Shown here one piece after another: positions 42,753 through 52,901 of a DNA stretch of 64,000 nt. This stretch comes from Demequina iriomotensis (lineage in GTDB: Bacteria > Actinomycetota > Actinomycetes > Actinomycetales > Demequinaceae): the NCBI RefSeq assembly GCF_000971395.1, contig NZ_BBME01000010.1, positions 124,001-188,000 of the forward strand, read 5' to 3'. Numbering within the stretch: the first letter of the stretch is position 1; every line of letters begins with the position of its first letter. The translations under genes and the position numbers were made by a program. The notes under the pieces are model-generated. The model ran no database searches and was not told the origin of the DNA. It saw only the letters and a program-made list of their open reading frames with translations.

Positions 42753-42833
42753 GCCCGACGAACCGGACAAAGCAGGGTTTCGCCTGGATCGTGACCGAGA
42801 CTTAATCCCCTGGTAACACCCGCGGGCGTGGTC

Positions 42834-43817
42834 TCACGCGCGGATGGCGAGCCTGTCCCGGCACCAGTCGACGTCCTCGCCGAGCGCGGCGACGAGCGCG
42901 TCGAGCGAGCCGAAGTCGAGCATCGGCCGGCGCCACTCCACCAGGTCGAGCGCCACCTCGGCGTCGTACAGGTCGAGGCCCGTGCGGTCGATCACGAACG
43001 CCTCGACGCGCAGGTCGGTCCCGCCGACCGTGTAGTTCATGCCGAGGCTCACCGCGGCGGGCATCCGCTCCCCCACGATGGCGGCCGCGCGCGCGTTGTC
43101 GCGTCCGTCGAGCACCGTGAGCCACGCCGCGTAGACCCCGTGCCGCGGGATCATGCCGGCCTCGTGGTCGAGGTTCGCCGTCGGGAACCCGATCTCGCGT
43201 CCGAGGGCGTCGCCGTGGATCACCGTGCCCCGCAGACGATGCTCGCGTCCCAGGACGGCGGTCGCGCCGGGGAGGTCGCCCGCCTCGAGGAGCTCGCGCA
43301 CCCAGGTCGAGGACCAGCGTCGGCCGGACTCCGACACCGCGCACGCGTCGTCGATGATGTCGACGGCGAAGCCGAGCTCGTCGCCCAGCGCGCGCATCGT
43401 CGCGACGTCGCCGGCGTTGCCGCGCCCGAACCGCGTGTCGCGTCCCACCACCACGCACGAGGCCCGCAGCCCGTGCACCAGGTAGTCCCGCACGAACTCC
43501 TCGGGCGTCTGCCGCGCGAAGTCGAGCGTGTAGCGGACCACCAGCACGCCGTCGAGACCGGTCGCCGCGAGCCGCTCGAGGCGATCGTCGACGCCGGTGA
43601 TGAGCTCCGGCGTGTGCGCCGGGTCGTGCACGGCCTTGGGGTGCGGGTCGAACGTCATCGCGAGGGCGACGTGGCCTCGCGCGCGCGCGTCCGCCACCAT
43701 CGCCTCGAGCACGGCCTGGTGCCCGCGGTGGACGCCGTCGAAGTTGCCGAGCGTCACCACGGCGGGGCCGAGGTCGGGGATCTCCGCGAGCGAGCGCCAC
43801 ACATGCATGAGGGACAT
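42834..43817 (-). CDS. ribF: Bifunctional riboflavin kinase/FAD synthetase
   Basis: A 327-residue enzyme making FMN and FAD from riboflavin. The N-terminal nucleotidyltransferase domain has GNFDGVHRGH, the C-terminal kinase domain has REIGFPTANL and the YTVGGTD region. It follows truB as in most actinobacteria, with 27 bases between. A CACAAT box 7 bases before the ATG may allow a separate leaderless transcript. Confidence 0.95.
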   Translation of the reverse strand: MSLMHVWRSLAEIPDLGPAVVTLGNFDGVHRGHQAVLEAMVADARARGHVALAMTFDPHPKAVHDPAHTPELITGVDDRLERLAATGLDGVLVVRYTLDFARQTPEEFVRDYLVHGLRASCVVVGRDTRFGRGNAGDVATMRALGDELGFAVDIIDDACAVSESGRRWSSTWVRELLEAGDLPGATAVLGREHRLRGTVIHGDALGREIGFPTANLDHEAGMIPRHGVYAAWLTVLDGRDNARAAAIVGERMPAAVSLGMNYTVGGTDLRVEAFVIDRTGLDLYDAEVALDLVEWRRPMLDFGSLDALVAALGEDVDWCRDRLAIRA

Positions 43818-43844
43818 TGTGCCCGAGCGCGCGCGAACCGCCCG

Positions 43845-44783
43845 TCAGGAGGGGGACGATGCGCCGGCGGGCTCGAACACCACGACGGGCTTCGCGCGGG
43901 CGCCCTTGGGCTCGAGCACGGCGATCGCGCGGGGACCCGGCGCGATGGCGACGGTGGGGCCGTCGATCCGGGCGTCGATGAACTGCCCGAAGCCGAGCGC
44001 GGTCGCATCGGCATCGGCGACCTCGAGCACCGGCAGCGTGGCCGCGGCCGCCTCGGCGAGCGAGGTGCGCGGCAACGGCTCGCCTCCCTCGACGATCGCG
44101 CCGAGCTCGTCGAGCGTGCGCGCTAGGTCGAGCCCGAGGCCGCCCACACGCGTGCGGCGCAGCGCGGTCAGATGGCCGCCGACGCCGAGCGCGGCGCCCA
44201 GGTCGCGCGCGAGCGCGCGCACGTAGGTGCCCGAGGACACCTCGACCGAGACGTCGAGATCGATCACGGCGGTGCCATCCTCGGCGGTCGCGCGCCGGAT
44301 GGCGAGGACGTCGAACGCCGCGACCGTCACCGGTCGCTCTGGCAGCTCGACGTCCTCGCCCCCGCGCACTCGCGCATACGCGCGCTTGCCGTCGACCTTG
44401 ATCGCGCTGACCGCGCTAGGTCGCTGGAGGATCTCCCCCGTGAGCCGGGCGATGGCGAAAAGGATGGCCTCGTCCTTCACCGCGGACGTGTCCGCGACTC
44501 CGGTGACCTCTCCCTCCGCATCGTCCGTGACAGTCGCCTGTCCGAGGCGGATCGTCGCCTCGTAGCCCTTATCGTGCCCGACGATGTAGGTGAGCAGGCG
44601 CGTGGCGCGCCCGATACCGAGAACAAGGACGCCCGTGGCCATGGGGTCGAGCGTGCCGGCGTGGCCGACCTTGGAGGTCTGCGCCAAGCGCCGCACCCGC
44701 CCGACCACGTCGTGCGACGTCCAGCCCTGCGGCTTGTCCACGACGACGATGCCCGGAGCGGGCTCCGGGCCTCGCCTGCCCAT
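43845..44783 (-). CDS. truB: tRNA pseudouridine(55) synthase
   Basis: A 312-residue enzyme that makes pseudouridine 55 in the T-loop of tRNAs. The catalytic Asp46 is in HAGTLDPMATGVL, and the patterns DKPQGWTSHDVV and SGTYVRALARDLG are intact. It starts 3 bases after rbfA and belongs to the rimP-nusA-ylxR-infB-rbfA-truB translation operon. Confidence 0.96.
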   Translation of the reverse strand: MGRRGPEPAPGIVVVDKPQGWTSHDVVGRVRRLAQTSKVGHAGTLDPMATGVLVLGIGRATRLLTYIVGHDKGYEATIRLGQATVTDDAEGEVTGVADTSAVKDEAILFAIARLTGEILQRPSAVSAIKVDGKRAYARVRGGEDVELPERPVTVAAFDVLAIRRATAEDGTAVIDLDVSVEVSSGTYVRALARDLGAALGVGGHLTALRRTRVGGLGLDLARTLDELGAIVEGGEPLPRTSLAEAAAATLPVLEVADADATALGFGQFIDARIDGPTVAIAPGPRAIAVLEPKGARAKPVVVFEPAGASSPS

Positions 44784-44786
44784 GGG

Positions 44787-45221
44787 CTAGTCCTGGTCCT
44801 CGTCGGCGGGCCGCTTGTACGGGTCCGCCTCCCCGGCGAAGTCGGCGTTCTCACGCAGGCGCTTGAGCTCCTCGTCCCGCACGTGCGCCTCGTGGAGGGC
44901 ACGGTCGAGGCTCGCCGCGGTCTCGGGGACCGCGTCGAGGTGGAACTCGAGCGTCGGCGTGAGGCGGATGCCGAGCCCGGACCCCACGAGGGAGCGCAGC
45001 CGGCCCTTGGCCTTCTGCAGCGCCTTCGCGGCGTCCTCGCGCTCGGTGTCCCCGCCCATGACCGTGTAGAACACCGAGGCCTGCTGGAGGTCGCCCGTCA
45101 CACGCACATCGGTGACGGTGACGAACGCCAGCCGCGGGTCCTTGATCTCGGTCTGGAGCCCGCGGGCGACGATCTTCTTGATCGTGCCCGCGAGCTTCAG
45201 AGCCCTCGCCTTGTCAGCCAT
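44787..45221 (-). CDS. rbfA: Ribosome-binding factor A
   Basis: A 144-residue KH-fold protein needed for late 16S rRNA maturation and cold adaptation. The core DPRLAFVTVTDVRVTGDLQQA and ALHEAHVRDEEL region are typical; the tail is acidic. The ATG shares its A with the infB TGA stop (TGATG), so translation is coupled. Confidence 0.95.
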   Translation of the reverse strand: MADKARALKLAGTIKKIVARGLQTEIKDPRLAFVTVTDVRVTGDLQQASVFYTVMGGDTEREDAAKALQKAKGRLRSLVGSGLGIRLTPTLEFHLDAVPETAASLDRALHEAHVRDEELKRLRENADFAGEADPYKRPADEDQD

Positions 45222-47962
45222 CAGGACCTCGGGATCTCGACCATCTCGAAGGTCTCGATGATGTCGCCGACCTGGATGTCGTTGAACTTGCCGAGGCCGA
45301 TACCGCACTCGTAGCCGTCGCGCACCTCGGTGGCGTCGTCCTTGAAGCGGCGGAGCGTGTCGATGGTCGGCTCGCCGATGACGACGCCGTTGCGCACCAC
45401 CTTGGCCTTCGCGTTGCGGCGGATGACACCGGTGCGCACGAGCGAACCGGCGATGTTGCCGAACTTGGAGGAGCGGAAGATCTCCATGATCTCCGCGCCA
45501 CCGACCTGGCGCTCCTCGAACTCGGGCTTGAGCATGCCCTTGAGCGAGGCCTCGACGTCCTCGAGCGCGCGGTAGATGACCGAGTAGAAGCGCATGTCCA
45601 CGCCCTCGCGGTCCGCGAGCTCCTGGACGCGCTCGGCCGGGCGCACGTTGAAGCCGATGATGATCGCGTTGTCGACCGTCGCGAGGTTGACGTCGTTCTG
45701 CGTCACCGCACCGACACCGCGGTGGATGATGCGCAGGTCGACCTCGTCGCCCACGTCGATCTGGAGCAGCGCGTCCTCAAGGGCCTCGACGGCACCGGAC
45801 ACATCACCCTTGATGATGAGGTTGAGGGTGTCGACCTTGCCCTCCTCGAGGGCCTTGTTGAAGTCCTCGAGGGAGATGCGCTTGCGACGCTTGGCCAGCT
45901 GCGCGGCACGCTCGGCGGCCTCACGCTTCTCGGCGATCTGACGCGCGGTGCGATCGTCCTCGGCCACCAGGAAGGTGTCGCCCGCGCGGGGCACCGAGGT
46001 AAGACCGATGACCATGACCGGACGCGCGGGGAGCGCCTCCGAGACCTGGTTGTCGTGCTCGTCGAACATCGCACGGACGCGGCCGTAGGCCGTGCCCGCG
46101 ACGATCGCGTCGCCGACCTTCAGCGTGCCCGAGTTCACCAGGACGGTCGCGACGGCGCCGCGGCCCTTGTCGAGGTGCGCCTCGACGGCCACACCGCGCG
46201 CGTCCTTGTTCGGGTTCGCACGTAGGTCGAGCCCCGCGTCGGCGGTGAGCAGGACGGCCTCGAGGAGGCTGTCGATGCCCTGGCCCTTGAGCGCGGAGAC
46301 GTTGACGAACATCGTGTCGCCGCCGTACTCCTCGGCCACCAGGTTGTACTCGGTGAGCTGCTGGCGGATCTTGTCGGGGTTGGCCCCCTCCTTGTCCACC
46401 TTGTTGACCGCGACCACGATCGGCACGTTGGCCGCCTGGGCGTGGTTGAGCGCCTCGATGGTCTGGGGCATCACGCCGTCGTCCGCCGCGACCACGAGGA
46501 TCGCGATGTCGGTGACCTGGGCACCGCGGGCACGCATGGCGGTGAACGCCTCGTGACCCGGGGTGTCGATGAACGTGATGGCACGCTCGACGCCCTCGTG
46601 CGTGGTGTGCACCTGGTAGGCGCCGATGTGCTGGGTGATGCCGCCGGCCTCGCCCGAGATGACGTCGGCCTTGCGGATCGAGTCGAGCAGTCGGGTCTTT
46701 CCGTGGTCGACGTGACCCATGACGGTGACGACCGGCGGACGCGCCTCGAGCTCCTCATCGGTCTCGGCCGCAAGCTCGGCCTCGATGTCGATGTTGAAGT
46801 CCTCGAGCAGCTCGCGGTCCTCCTCCTCGGGGGACACGATCTGGATGACGTAACCGAGCTCGGAGCCGAGGGCCTCGAAGGTGTCCTCGTCGAGCGACTG
46901 CGTCGCGGTCGCCATCTCGCCCAGGTGGAACAGGACGGTGACCAGCGACGCGGGGTTGACATCGATCTTCTCGGCGAAGTCGGTCAGGGTGGCGCCGCGG
47001 CGCAGGCGGATCGGCGTCGCGCCGTCGCCCCGCGGGATCTGCACGCCGCCGATCGCGGGAGCCTGCTGCTGCTCGTACTCGGCCCGCTTCGCACGCTTCG
47101 ACTTGCGACCGCGGACGGGCTTGCCGCCCGCACGACCGAACGCACCTGCGGTGCCGCCTCCACGGCCGCGGCCTCCGGGGGCCGGACGGCCACCCGGGCC
47201 GCCGAAGCCACCGGGGCCACCGCCGCCGGGACGGCCGGGGGCACCCTGGCCGGGTCCACCGACCGGACGCGGACCGAAGCCGCGACCCGGGGTCCCCGCG
47301 GGACCACCAGGACGGGCGCCGCCGGGTGCACCGGGACGGCCCGCACCGGCACCGGCGCCACCGGGGGCGCCGCCGGGACGGGCGCCCGGGCGGTTCGCCT
47401 GGAACGGGTTGTTGCCGCCGGGACGCGGACGCGGGCGCGGGCCCGCCGTACGGTCGCTGAACGGGTTGTTGCCGGCCGGGCGCGGACGCGGGCGCGGCAT
47501 GTCGCTGGGCAGCGGCACGTTGGGACGCGGCGCCCCCGGCTTGGGAGCGGCCTTCGCGGCGTCCTCGGACGCGGGCTGCTCGGCCTTCGCGGCGGGTGCC
47601 GGGGCAGGCGCGGGCGCGCTCGCCTTGACGGCGGGCTTCGCCTCGGGCGCGACGGTGGCCGGCTCGGGCTGCGCGGGCGCCGCCTCGGGCGCGGGTGCAG
47701 GCTTCGGGCCGGGCTTGGGCGCGCCGGGCTTGGCGGCCGGCTTGGCCGCCGGGGCCGCCGGGGCCGCCGATGCTGCGGGCTTGTCGGCCGCGGGTGCGGC
47801 CTTCGACGTGGGGAAGGCGTCGCGCGCCTTCCGCACCACGGGTGCCTCCAGGGTGGAGGACGGACCCTTCACGTACTCGCCGAGCTCGTTCAGCTTGGCG
47901 ATCAGGTCCTTGCTCGAGACTCCGAGCTCCTTCGCGATCTCATGGACGCGGGGCTTTGCCAC
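45221..47962 (-). CDS. infB: Translation initiation factor IF-2
   Basis: A 913-residue GTPase that brings initiator tRNA to the 30S subunit. An N-terminal IF2 domain ([19 protein letters not shown]) is followed by an Ala/Pro/Lys-rich then Gly/Pro/Arg-rich linker of about 230 residues, a second IF2-N domain, and the G domain with [16 protein letters not shown] and NKVDK. The long PGG/GRP linker explains the extra length over IF-2 of low-GC bacteria and is usual in actinobacteria. Confidence 0.97.
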   Translation of the reverse strand: MAKPRVHEIAKELGVSSKDLIAKLNELGEYVKGPSSTLEAPVVRKARDAFPTSKAAPAADKPAASAAPAAPAAKPAAKPGAPKPGPKPAPAPEAAPAQPEPATVAPEAKPAVKASAPAPAPAPAAKAEQPASEDAAKAAPKPGAPRPNVPLPSDMPRPRPRPAGNNPFSDRTAGPRPRPRPGGNNPFQANRPGARPGGAPGGAGAGAGRPGAPGGARPGGPAGTPGRGFGPRPVGGPGQGAPGRPGGGGPGGFGGPGGRPAPGGRGRGGGTAGAFGRAGGKPVRGRKSKRAKRAEYEQQQAPAIGGVQIPRGDGATPIRLRRGATLTDFAEKIDVNPASLVTVLFHLGEMATATQSLDEDTFEALGSELGYVIQIVSPEEEDRELLEDFNIDIEAELAAETDEELEARPPVVTVMGHVDHGKTRLLDSIRKADVISGEAGGITQHIGAYQVHTTHEGVERAITFIDTPGHEAFTAMRARGAQVTDIAILVVAADDGVMPQTIEALNHAQAANVPIVVAVNKVDKEGANPDKIRQQLTEYNLVAEEYGGDTMFVNVSALKGQGIDSLLEAVLLTADAGLDLRANPNKDARGVAVEAHLDKGRGAVATVLVNSGTLKVGDAIVAGTAYGRVRAMFDEHDNQVSEALPARPVMVIGLTSVPRAGDTFLVAEDDRTARQIAEKREAAERAAQLAKRRKRISLEDFNKALEEGKVDTLNLIIKGDVSGAVEALEDALLQIDVGDEVDLRIIHRGVGAVTQNDVNLATVDNAIIIGFNVRPAERVQELADREGVDMRFYSVIYRALEDVEASLKGMLKPEFEERQVGGAEIMEIFRSSKFGNIAGSLVRTGVIRRNAKAKVVRNGVVIGEPTIDTLRRFKDDATEVRDGYECGIGLGKFNDIQVGDIIETFEMVEIPRS

Positions 47963-47976
47963 TTCTCTCCTGTCTC

Positions 47977-48001
47977 GGCTCGACCAAGACAGGGTCGAGC
48001 C
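47977..48001 (-). other. Hairpin in the infB leader
   Basis: GGCTCGACC pairs with GGTCGAGCC (9 bp) 14 bases before the infB start codon region, inside the 128-base gap between ylxR and infB. It could attenuate or control infB translation, or be an RNase site. Confidence 0.45.
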
Positions 48002-48090
48002 ATCGTTACGGCTGGGTGCTCATCGTGAGCTGCTCATCGCTGGGCCATGGGCTTTCATCCCGTCTGATTCGATGGTGGGCACGGTCCACG

Positions 48091-48375
48091 CTAGCCGACC
48101 GCGAGGCCGGACACGTCGAGCTCCGTGGCGCGCAGCGCGCGCACCAGGGCCCGTCGCTTCACCGCGAGCGCGAGGCAGTCCGGATCGGGATGCAACCACG
48201 CTCCCCTGCCCGGCATGCTCCGATGCTGGTCGACGACCGCGCGGCCGTCCACCTGCACCACTCGCACAAGGACCGACCGAGACCCCCGACCCCTGCAGCC
48301 GACGCACGTCCGCACCGGTCCCAAGGATGCGGTGGCGGGGGCGCCGACGTCACGAGACGGATCTCTCGGCTGCAC
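48091..48375 (-). CDS. ylxR: YlxR family (DUF448) RNA-binding protein
   Basis: A 94-residue protein always found between nusA and infB. The family motif is GPVRTCVGCRGRG followed by GRGAWLHPDPDC. In Bacillus related proteins bind the RNase P RNA or act as nucleoid-linked regulators. The GTG start gives a slightly extended N-terminus; a shorter start is possible. Confidence 0.88.
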   Translation of the reverse strand: MQPRDPSRDVGAPATASLGPVRTCVGCRGRGSRSVLVRVVQVDGRAVVDQHRSMPGRGAWLHPDPDCLALAVKRRALVRALRATELDVSGLAVG

Positions 48376-48393
48376 CAGTCTAGCGGTTCCTCG

Positions 48394-49401
48394 TCAGCGG
48401 CCGGAACCGGCACGCCCGGGGACGTCCGGCTGCTCGTCCGAGCGGATGTCGATGCGCCACCCCGTCAGGCGCGCCGCAAGGCGGGCGTTCTGGCCCTCCT
48501 TGCCGATCGCGAGCGACAGGTGGAAGTCCGGCACCACCACGCGGGCCGCGCGGGCCTCCTCGTCGACCACCGTGACCGAGACCACGCGCGACGGCGACAG
48601 GGCGTTGCCCACGAACGTCGCCGGGTCGTCGTCCCAGTCGATGATGTCGATCTTCTCGCCGCGCAGCTCGCTCATGACGGCGCGCACGCGCGAGCCCATG
48701 GGGCCGATGCACGCGCCCTTCGCGTTGACGCCGGGGACGGTCGCACGCACGGCGATCTTGGTGCGGTGGCCGGCCTCGCGCGCGAGGCTCATGATCTCGA
48801 CGGTGCCGTCGGCGATCTCCGGGACCTCGAGCTCGAAGAGCTTGCGGACCAGGCCCGGGTGGGTCCGCGAGAGCGTGATCGACGGACCCTTCTGGCCCCG
48901 GCCGATCTCGAGCACGTACCCCTTAAGCCGCTCCCCGTGGACGTAGACCTCGGTCGGGACCTGCTCGTGCGGCGGCAGGATGGCCTCGACGTCGCCCAGG
49001 TCGACGTGGACGTTCCTGGGATCCGACGACTGCTGGATCAGACCCGACACGATCTGCCCCTCGCGCCCGGCGTACTCGCCGAGCACCGCATCGTCCCCCG
49101 CCTGGCGCAGGCGCTGGAAGATCACCTGGCGCGCGGTGGAGGTCGCGATGCGGCCGAAGTCCTTCGGGGTGTCGTCGAACTCGGGGAGCTCGACCGGGTC
49201 CTGGCCCTCCTCGGCATCCTCGCGCGCGAGGATCGACACCTTGCCGGTGACGCGGTCAAGGTGCGCGCGGGCGTGCCTGTAGGCGCCCGGGGTCTTGTGA
49301 TACGCCGAGACGAGCGCCTGCTCGATCGCGTCGACGAGCACGTCCAGACGGATGTCCTTCTCGCGCTCGAGGCCCCGCAGGGCCTGCATGTCGATGTCCA
49401 T
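48394..49401 (-). CDS. nusA: Transcription termination/antitermination factor NusA
   Basis: A 335-residue RNA polymerase-binding factor: N-terminal domain, S1 domain ([19 protein letters not shown]), and two KH domains ([37 protein letters not shown]). It lacks the C-terminal acidic repeats of E. coli NusA, as normal in actinobacteria. It starts 6 bases after rimP. Confidence 0.96.
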   Translation of the reverse strand: MDIDMQALRGLEREKDIRLDVLVDAIEQALVSAYHKTPGAYRHARAHLDRVTGKVSILAREDAEEGQDPVELPEFDDTPKDFGRIATSTARQVIFQRLRQAGDDAVLGEYAGREGQIVSGLIQQSSDPRNVHVDLGDVEAILPPHEQVPTEVYVHGERLKGYVLEIGRGQKGPSITLSRTHPGLVRKLFELEVPEIADGTVEIMSLAREAGHRTKIAVRATVPGVNAKGACIGPMGSRVRAVMSELRGEKIDIIDWDDDPATFVGNALSPSRVVSVTVVDEEARAARVVVPDFHLSLAIGKEGQNARLAARLTGWRIDIRSDEQPDVPGRAGSGR

Positions 49402-49407
49402 GTCCTG

Positions 49408-49872
49408 CTACTCTCCCAGCCTCTTGAGCTCCACGACGATGCGGCCCTCGGAGACCTCGGCGAGCGGCACGCGCCGCTCCTCCCCGTCGACGTCGAGCAC
49501 CAGCTCGTCCCCGTCGACGTCGGCGAGCCGCCCGGTGAGCGCGCCGTCCGCGAGGCGCAGCTCGACGAGCCGCGTGCGCGCGCGCAGGAAGTGCCGGCGC
49601 TCGGTGAGCGCGCGGTCCGTCCCGGGGGTCGAGATCTCCAGGAGGTACGGCGTCGAGGGCACGTTCGCCTCGTCGAGCGCGGCGCCGATGCTGCGGGAGG
49701 CCTCGGCGACCTTGTCCAGGTCGGCGCTGCCGACCTCGGTCTCGGGCAGATCGACGGTGACGAGGACGCGCGAGCGCTTGCCCGCAGCCATCACCTCGAC
49801 CCCTTCGACGACCAGCCCGGCTGCCTCCGCCGCCGGCGCGGCAAGCTCGATGATGCGGCTCGAGATGTCCAT
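49408..49872 (-). CDS. rimP: Ribosome maturation factor RimP
   Basis: A 154-residue 30S assembly factor, first gene of the nusA-infB operon. The core YLLEISTPGTDRALTERRHF is typical. I prefer the ATG at 49872 (MDISSRI) because GGAGG lies 7 bases before it; a longer frame to 49926 has no ribosome-binding site. It is divergent from the DUF4439 gene. Confidence 0.92.
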   Translation of the reverse strand: MDISSRIIELAAPAAEAAGLVVEGVEVMAAGKRSRVLVTVDLPETEVGSADLDKVAEASRSIGAALDEANVPSTPYLLEISTPGTDRALTERRHFLRARTRLVELRLADGALTGRLADVDGDELVLDVDGEERRVPLAEVSEGRIVVELKRLGE

Positions 49873-49953
49873 GGCATCGCCTCCCACGCGCGGCACGCGC
49901 TCCGTTCCTGAAATTCGGTCGGTCACATTCTAGGGCCACCGGAGGGGCGTGTC

Positions 49954-50898
49954 ATGATGACCGCCATGACGTCCGCCCCGTCCCGCACGCTGCGCCTGGT
50001 CGGCGCCGCGGCCGGGCTCGCCGTCGCGATCGGCGGGTGCTCGTGGCGCGCCGAGACCCCCCCGATCCCGAGCCGCACTCCCACCCCGACCGTGGTGCTG
50101 CGCGACGCGGCCGCGGAGCGCGAGCAGGCCGTGATCGACACCGTCGACTCCTCCGACGCGGGCGTGCTCGAGGCCGGCCTCGCACCCGAGCGCCTCGAGG
50201 CGCTGGGCGGGATCTACGTCGAGCACCCGTCCTCCTCGCCGTCGCCCTCGCCGGCGGCCCTGTCCTTCGAGGACGCGGTCGCGGAGGCGATCGACGCCGC
50301 GCTCGCCGATGCCTCGGCCGCAGACGACGAGGACCCCGGCCTCGCCGCGATGCTGCGATCGATCGCGCTGTCGCATGCGAGCGTGCTGGCCGCGGAGGAC
50401 CTCGCTGGCGCCGAGCCCGCCGAACGGCCGATGCCGGGCAGCGACGGCGACGGCGCCTGGATCCCGACGAGCGACACGGCAGTCGACGGCGATGCGCTCG
50501 CGGCGCTCGCGCTCGCCCACGACCGGGCCGCCTTCGCCTACGAGGTCGCGGCCGCGCGCGCCGAGGGCGACGAGCGCGCGCAGGCCCTGGTGCGGTCGCG
50601 CATCCACGCCGCCCGCGCGGAGTCGCTGGTGGCGCTGCCGGGCGTCGAGGACCGGCGCACCCCGCTCTACGACGTGCCGCCGATCGGCACGGCGACGGCC
50701 GCCGGTCGCGCGGCCACGGAGATCGAGATCGAGACGGGCCTGAGCGAGGACTACGCCGCGCTGCTCGACGGCGCCGCCGCCGTCGACGTGACGTGGATCC
50801 TCGACGCCGCCTTCGATGCGTTCGCCGCGGCGGCCGCCCTGCCGGGCTTCGACCCGCAGAGCATCCCGGCCCTGCCGGGCCTCACCGTCGCCCCCTGA
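49954..50898 (+). CDS. DUF4439 ferritin-like lipoprotein
   Basis: A 314-residue lipoprotein (lipobox AIGGC) with a Pro/Thr linker and a C-terminal helical domain with the DUF4439 pattern ALALAHDRAAFAYEVAAARA, predicted to fold like ferritin. The function is unknown; the gene is commonly found next to rimP or proS in Micrococcales. The ATG is preceded by GGAGGGG. It is convergent with proS, with the nested repeat between. Confidence 0.8.
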   Translation: MMTAMTSAPSRTLRLVGAAAGLAVAIGGCSWRAETPPIPSRTPTPTVVLRDAAAEREQAVIDTVDSSDAGVLEAGLAPERLEALGGIYVEHPSSSPSPSPAALSFEDAVAEAIDAALADASAADDEDPGLAAMLRSIALSHASVLAAEDLAGAEPAERPMPGSDGDGAWIPTSDTAVDGDALAALALAHDRAAFAYEVAAARAEGDERAQALVRSRIHAARAESLVALPGVEDRRTPLYDVPPIGTATAAGRAATEIEIETGLSEDYAALLDGAAAVDVTWILDAAFDAFAAAAALPGFDPQSIPALPGLTVAP

Positions 50899-50911
50899 CC
50901 CCGCCCTCACC

Positions 50912-51008
50912 GGACACTGACAACGGAATTGACGGCGACACGCCGTCTCCGGCGCCCGTCACCGGGCGCAGAGACGGCGTGTCGGACCGAGATCCGTTGT
51001 CAGTGTCC
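50912..51008. repeat. Nested inverted repeat at a convergent junction, copy 2
   Basis: A 97-bp element. The outer 16-bp arms (GGACACTGACAACGGA and its exact complement) and the inner 14-bp arms (CGACACGCCGTCTC and GAGACGGCGTGTCG) are both perfect, with a further GCGCCCG/CGGGCGC stem at the tip. It occupies almost the whole gap between the DUF4439 gene and proS. Arms match copy 1 at 25929 closely while the tip differs. Confidence 0.85.
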
Positions 51009-51029
51009 AGGAGGGCGACGCGACGAGCG

Positions 51030-52832
51030 TCAGGCGCCCAGGGCCTCCTTGACGCGTGCGGCGACAGCCGCCGCCGCATCGTCCACGGGGAGCGCCTCGG
51101 ACGTGCCCTCGGCGCGCACCTTGAGCTCGACGGTGCCCTCGGCGAGGCCGCGGCCGACCACGAGGATGTAGGGCGCGCCGATGAGCTCGGCGTCCTTGAA
51201 CTTCACGCCGGGCGAGACCTTGAACCGGTCGTCGTAGCAGACCTCGACGCCGGCAGCCTCGAGGTCCGCGGCGAGCTTCGCCGAGGCCTCGAACACGGCA
51301 TCGTCCTTGCCCGTCGCGACCACGTGCACGTGGTACGGCGCGACGTGGAGGGGCCAGCGCAGGCCCAGCTCGTCGTGGTTGTTCTCCGCGAGCAGCGCGA
51401 CGGCGCGCGTGACGCCGATGCCGTACGAGCCCATGGTCACCACCTGCTGCTTGCCGTTCTCGTCGAGCACGCGCAGGTCGAGCGCCTCGGCGTACTTGCG
51501 GCCCAGCTGGAAGATGTGGCCGATCTCGACGCCGCGCGCGAGCTCGAGCGGGCCGGAGCCGTCGGGCGCCGGGTCGCCGGCGACCACGTTGGCGGCCTCG
51601 ATGGTGCCGTCGGCCGCGAAGTCGCGCCCCATGGTGAGCTCGAACACGTGCTTGCCGTGGACGTCCGCGCCGGTGATCCACCGGGTGCCGGGGACGATGC
51701 GCGGGTCGACCAGGTACGGGATCGCCGTGTCCTCCTCGGCTCCCCGCGCGACGCCCTCGGCACGGCCCTGCGGGCCGAGCACCCCGGGGCCGATGTAGCC
51801 CTTGGCGAGCTCGGGATGCTTCGCGAAGTCCTGCTCGTTCGCGGCCTCGACGTCGAAGGGCGCGAGCGCTGCCTCGAGGCGCGTCATGTCGGCGTCGCGG
51901 TCGCCGGGGATGCCGACCACCAGCAGGCTGCGCTCGCCCGTGGGCGAGGTCAGCGCGAGCACGACGTTCTTGAGCGTGTCCGCGGCGGTCCACGCCCGGT
52001 CGGCGCGCGGGTGCGCGGCGTTCGCGGCCGCGACCAGGCTGTCGATCGTGGGCGTGTCGGGCGTGTCCTCGACGTGCGCGGCCGGCGCGTCCGTCCAGTC
52101 GATCGCCGCCGGCACCGGCGTGGTGACGGCCTCGACGTTCGCGGCGTACCCGCCGGGCGAGCGCACGAACGTGTCCTCGCCCACCGCGGTCGGCGAGAGG
52201 AACTCCTCGGACTTCGAGCCGCCCATGGCGCCCGAGGTCGCGGTGACGATGACGTACTCGAGACCCAGGCGGTCGAAGATCCGGATGTACGCCTCGCGCT
52301 GCGCGGCGTACGACGCGTCGAGGCCCTCGTCGGAGATGTCGAAGCTGTACGAGTCCTTCATGATGAACTCGCGGCCGCGCAGCAGGCCCGCGCGAGACCG
52401 GGCCTCGTCGCGGTACTTGGTCTGGATCTGGTAGATCGTCAGCGGCAGGTCCTTGTACGACGAGTACAGGTCCTTGACCAGGAGCGTGAACATCTCCTCG
52501 TGCGTGGGCGCGAGCAGGTAGTCGTTCTCCTTGCGGTCCTTGAGGCGGAACAGGTTGGGCCCGTACTCGGTCCAGCGGCCCGTCGCCTCGTAGGGCTCGC
52601 GCGGCAGGAGCGCCGGGAAGTGGACCTCCTGGCCGCCCGCGGCGTCCATCTCCTCGCGCACGACGGCCTCGACCTTGGCGAGCACCTTGAGGCCGAGCGG
52701 CAGCCAGGTGTAGATGCCGGGCGCGGCACGGCGGATGTAGCCGGCGCGGACCAGCAGCTGGTGCGACGCGACCTCGGCGTCGGCGGGGTTCTCGCGCAGC
52801 GTGCGCAGGAAGAGAGTGGACATGCGAAGCAT
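51030..52832 (-). CDS. proS: Prolyl-tRNA synthetase
   Basis: A 600-residue class II synthetase of the bacterial type, with motif 2 in [17 protein letters not shown], motif 3 in [16 protein letters not shown], and the inserted editing domain (about 220-400) that hydrolyses Ala-tRNA(Pro). The anticodon-binding domain ends the protein. The ATG at 52832 is supported by a leaderless -10 box. Confidence 0.97.
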   Translation of the reverse strand: MLRMSTLFLRTLRENPADAEVASHQLLVRAGYIRRAAPGIYTWLPLGLKVLAKVEAVVREEMDAAGGQEVHFPALLPREPYEATGRWTEYGPNLFRLKDRKENDYLLAPTHEEMFTLLVKDLYSSYKDLPLTIYQIQTKYRDEARSRAGLLRGREFIMKDSYSFDISDEGLDASYAAQREAYIRIFDRLGLEYVIVTATSGAMGGSKSEEFLSPTAVGEDTFVRSPGGYAANVEAVTTPVPAAIDWTDAPAAHVEDTPDTPTIDSLVAAANAAHPRADRAWTAADTLKNVVLALTSPTGERSLLVVGIPGDRDADMTRLEAALAPFDVEAANEQDFAKHPELAKGYIGPGVLGPQGRAEGVARGAEEDTAIPYLVDPRIVPGTRWITGADVHGKHVFELTMGRDFAADGTIEAANVVAGDPAPDGSGPLELARGVEIGHIFQLGRKYAEALDLRVLDENGKQQVVTMGSYGIGVTRAVALLAENNHDELGLRWPLHVAPYHVHVVATGKDDAVFEASAKLAADLEAAGVEVCYDDRFKVSPGVKFKDAELIGAPYILVVGRGLAEGTVELKVRAEGTSEALPVDDAAAAVAARVKEALGA

Positions 52833-52839
52833 GGGGACA

Positions 52840-52845
52840 AGGGTA
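52840..52845 (-). promoter_or_regulatory. -10 box of a leaderless promoter for proS
   Basis: TACCCT, then 7 bases, then ATG, the same hexamer and spacing as at the RsmC-like gene at 29. Confidence 0.6.
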
Positions 52846-52858
52846 TCGGGCGCGGCAC

Positions 52859-52898
52859 GGGACGATGCGCGGGGACGGCCTCGCCCGCGCATCGTCCC
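52859..52898 (-). terminator. Terminator hairpin after the SLH protein gene
   Basis: A perfect 15-bp stem, GGGACGATGCGCGGG with CCCGCGCATCGTCCC, around a 10-base loop, 3 bases after the stop codon of the SLH gene. Its arms are two opposed copies of the recurring GACGATGC motif. Confidence 0.75.
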
Positions 52899-52901
52899 GG
52901 G

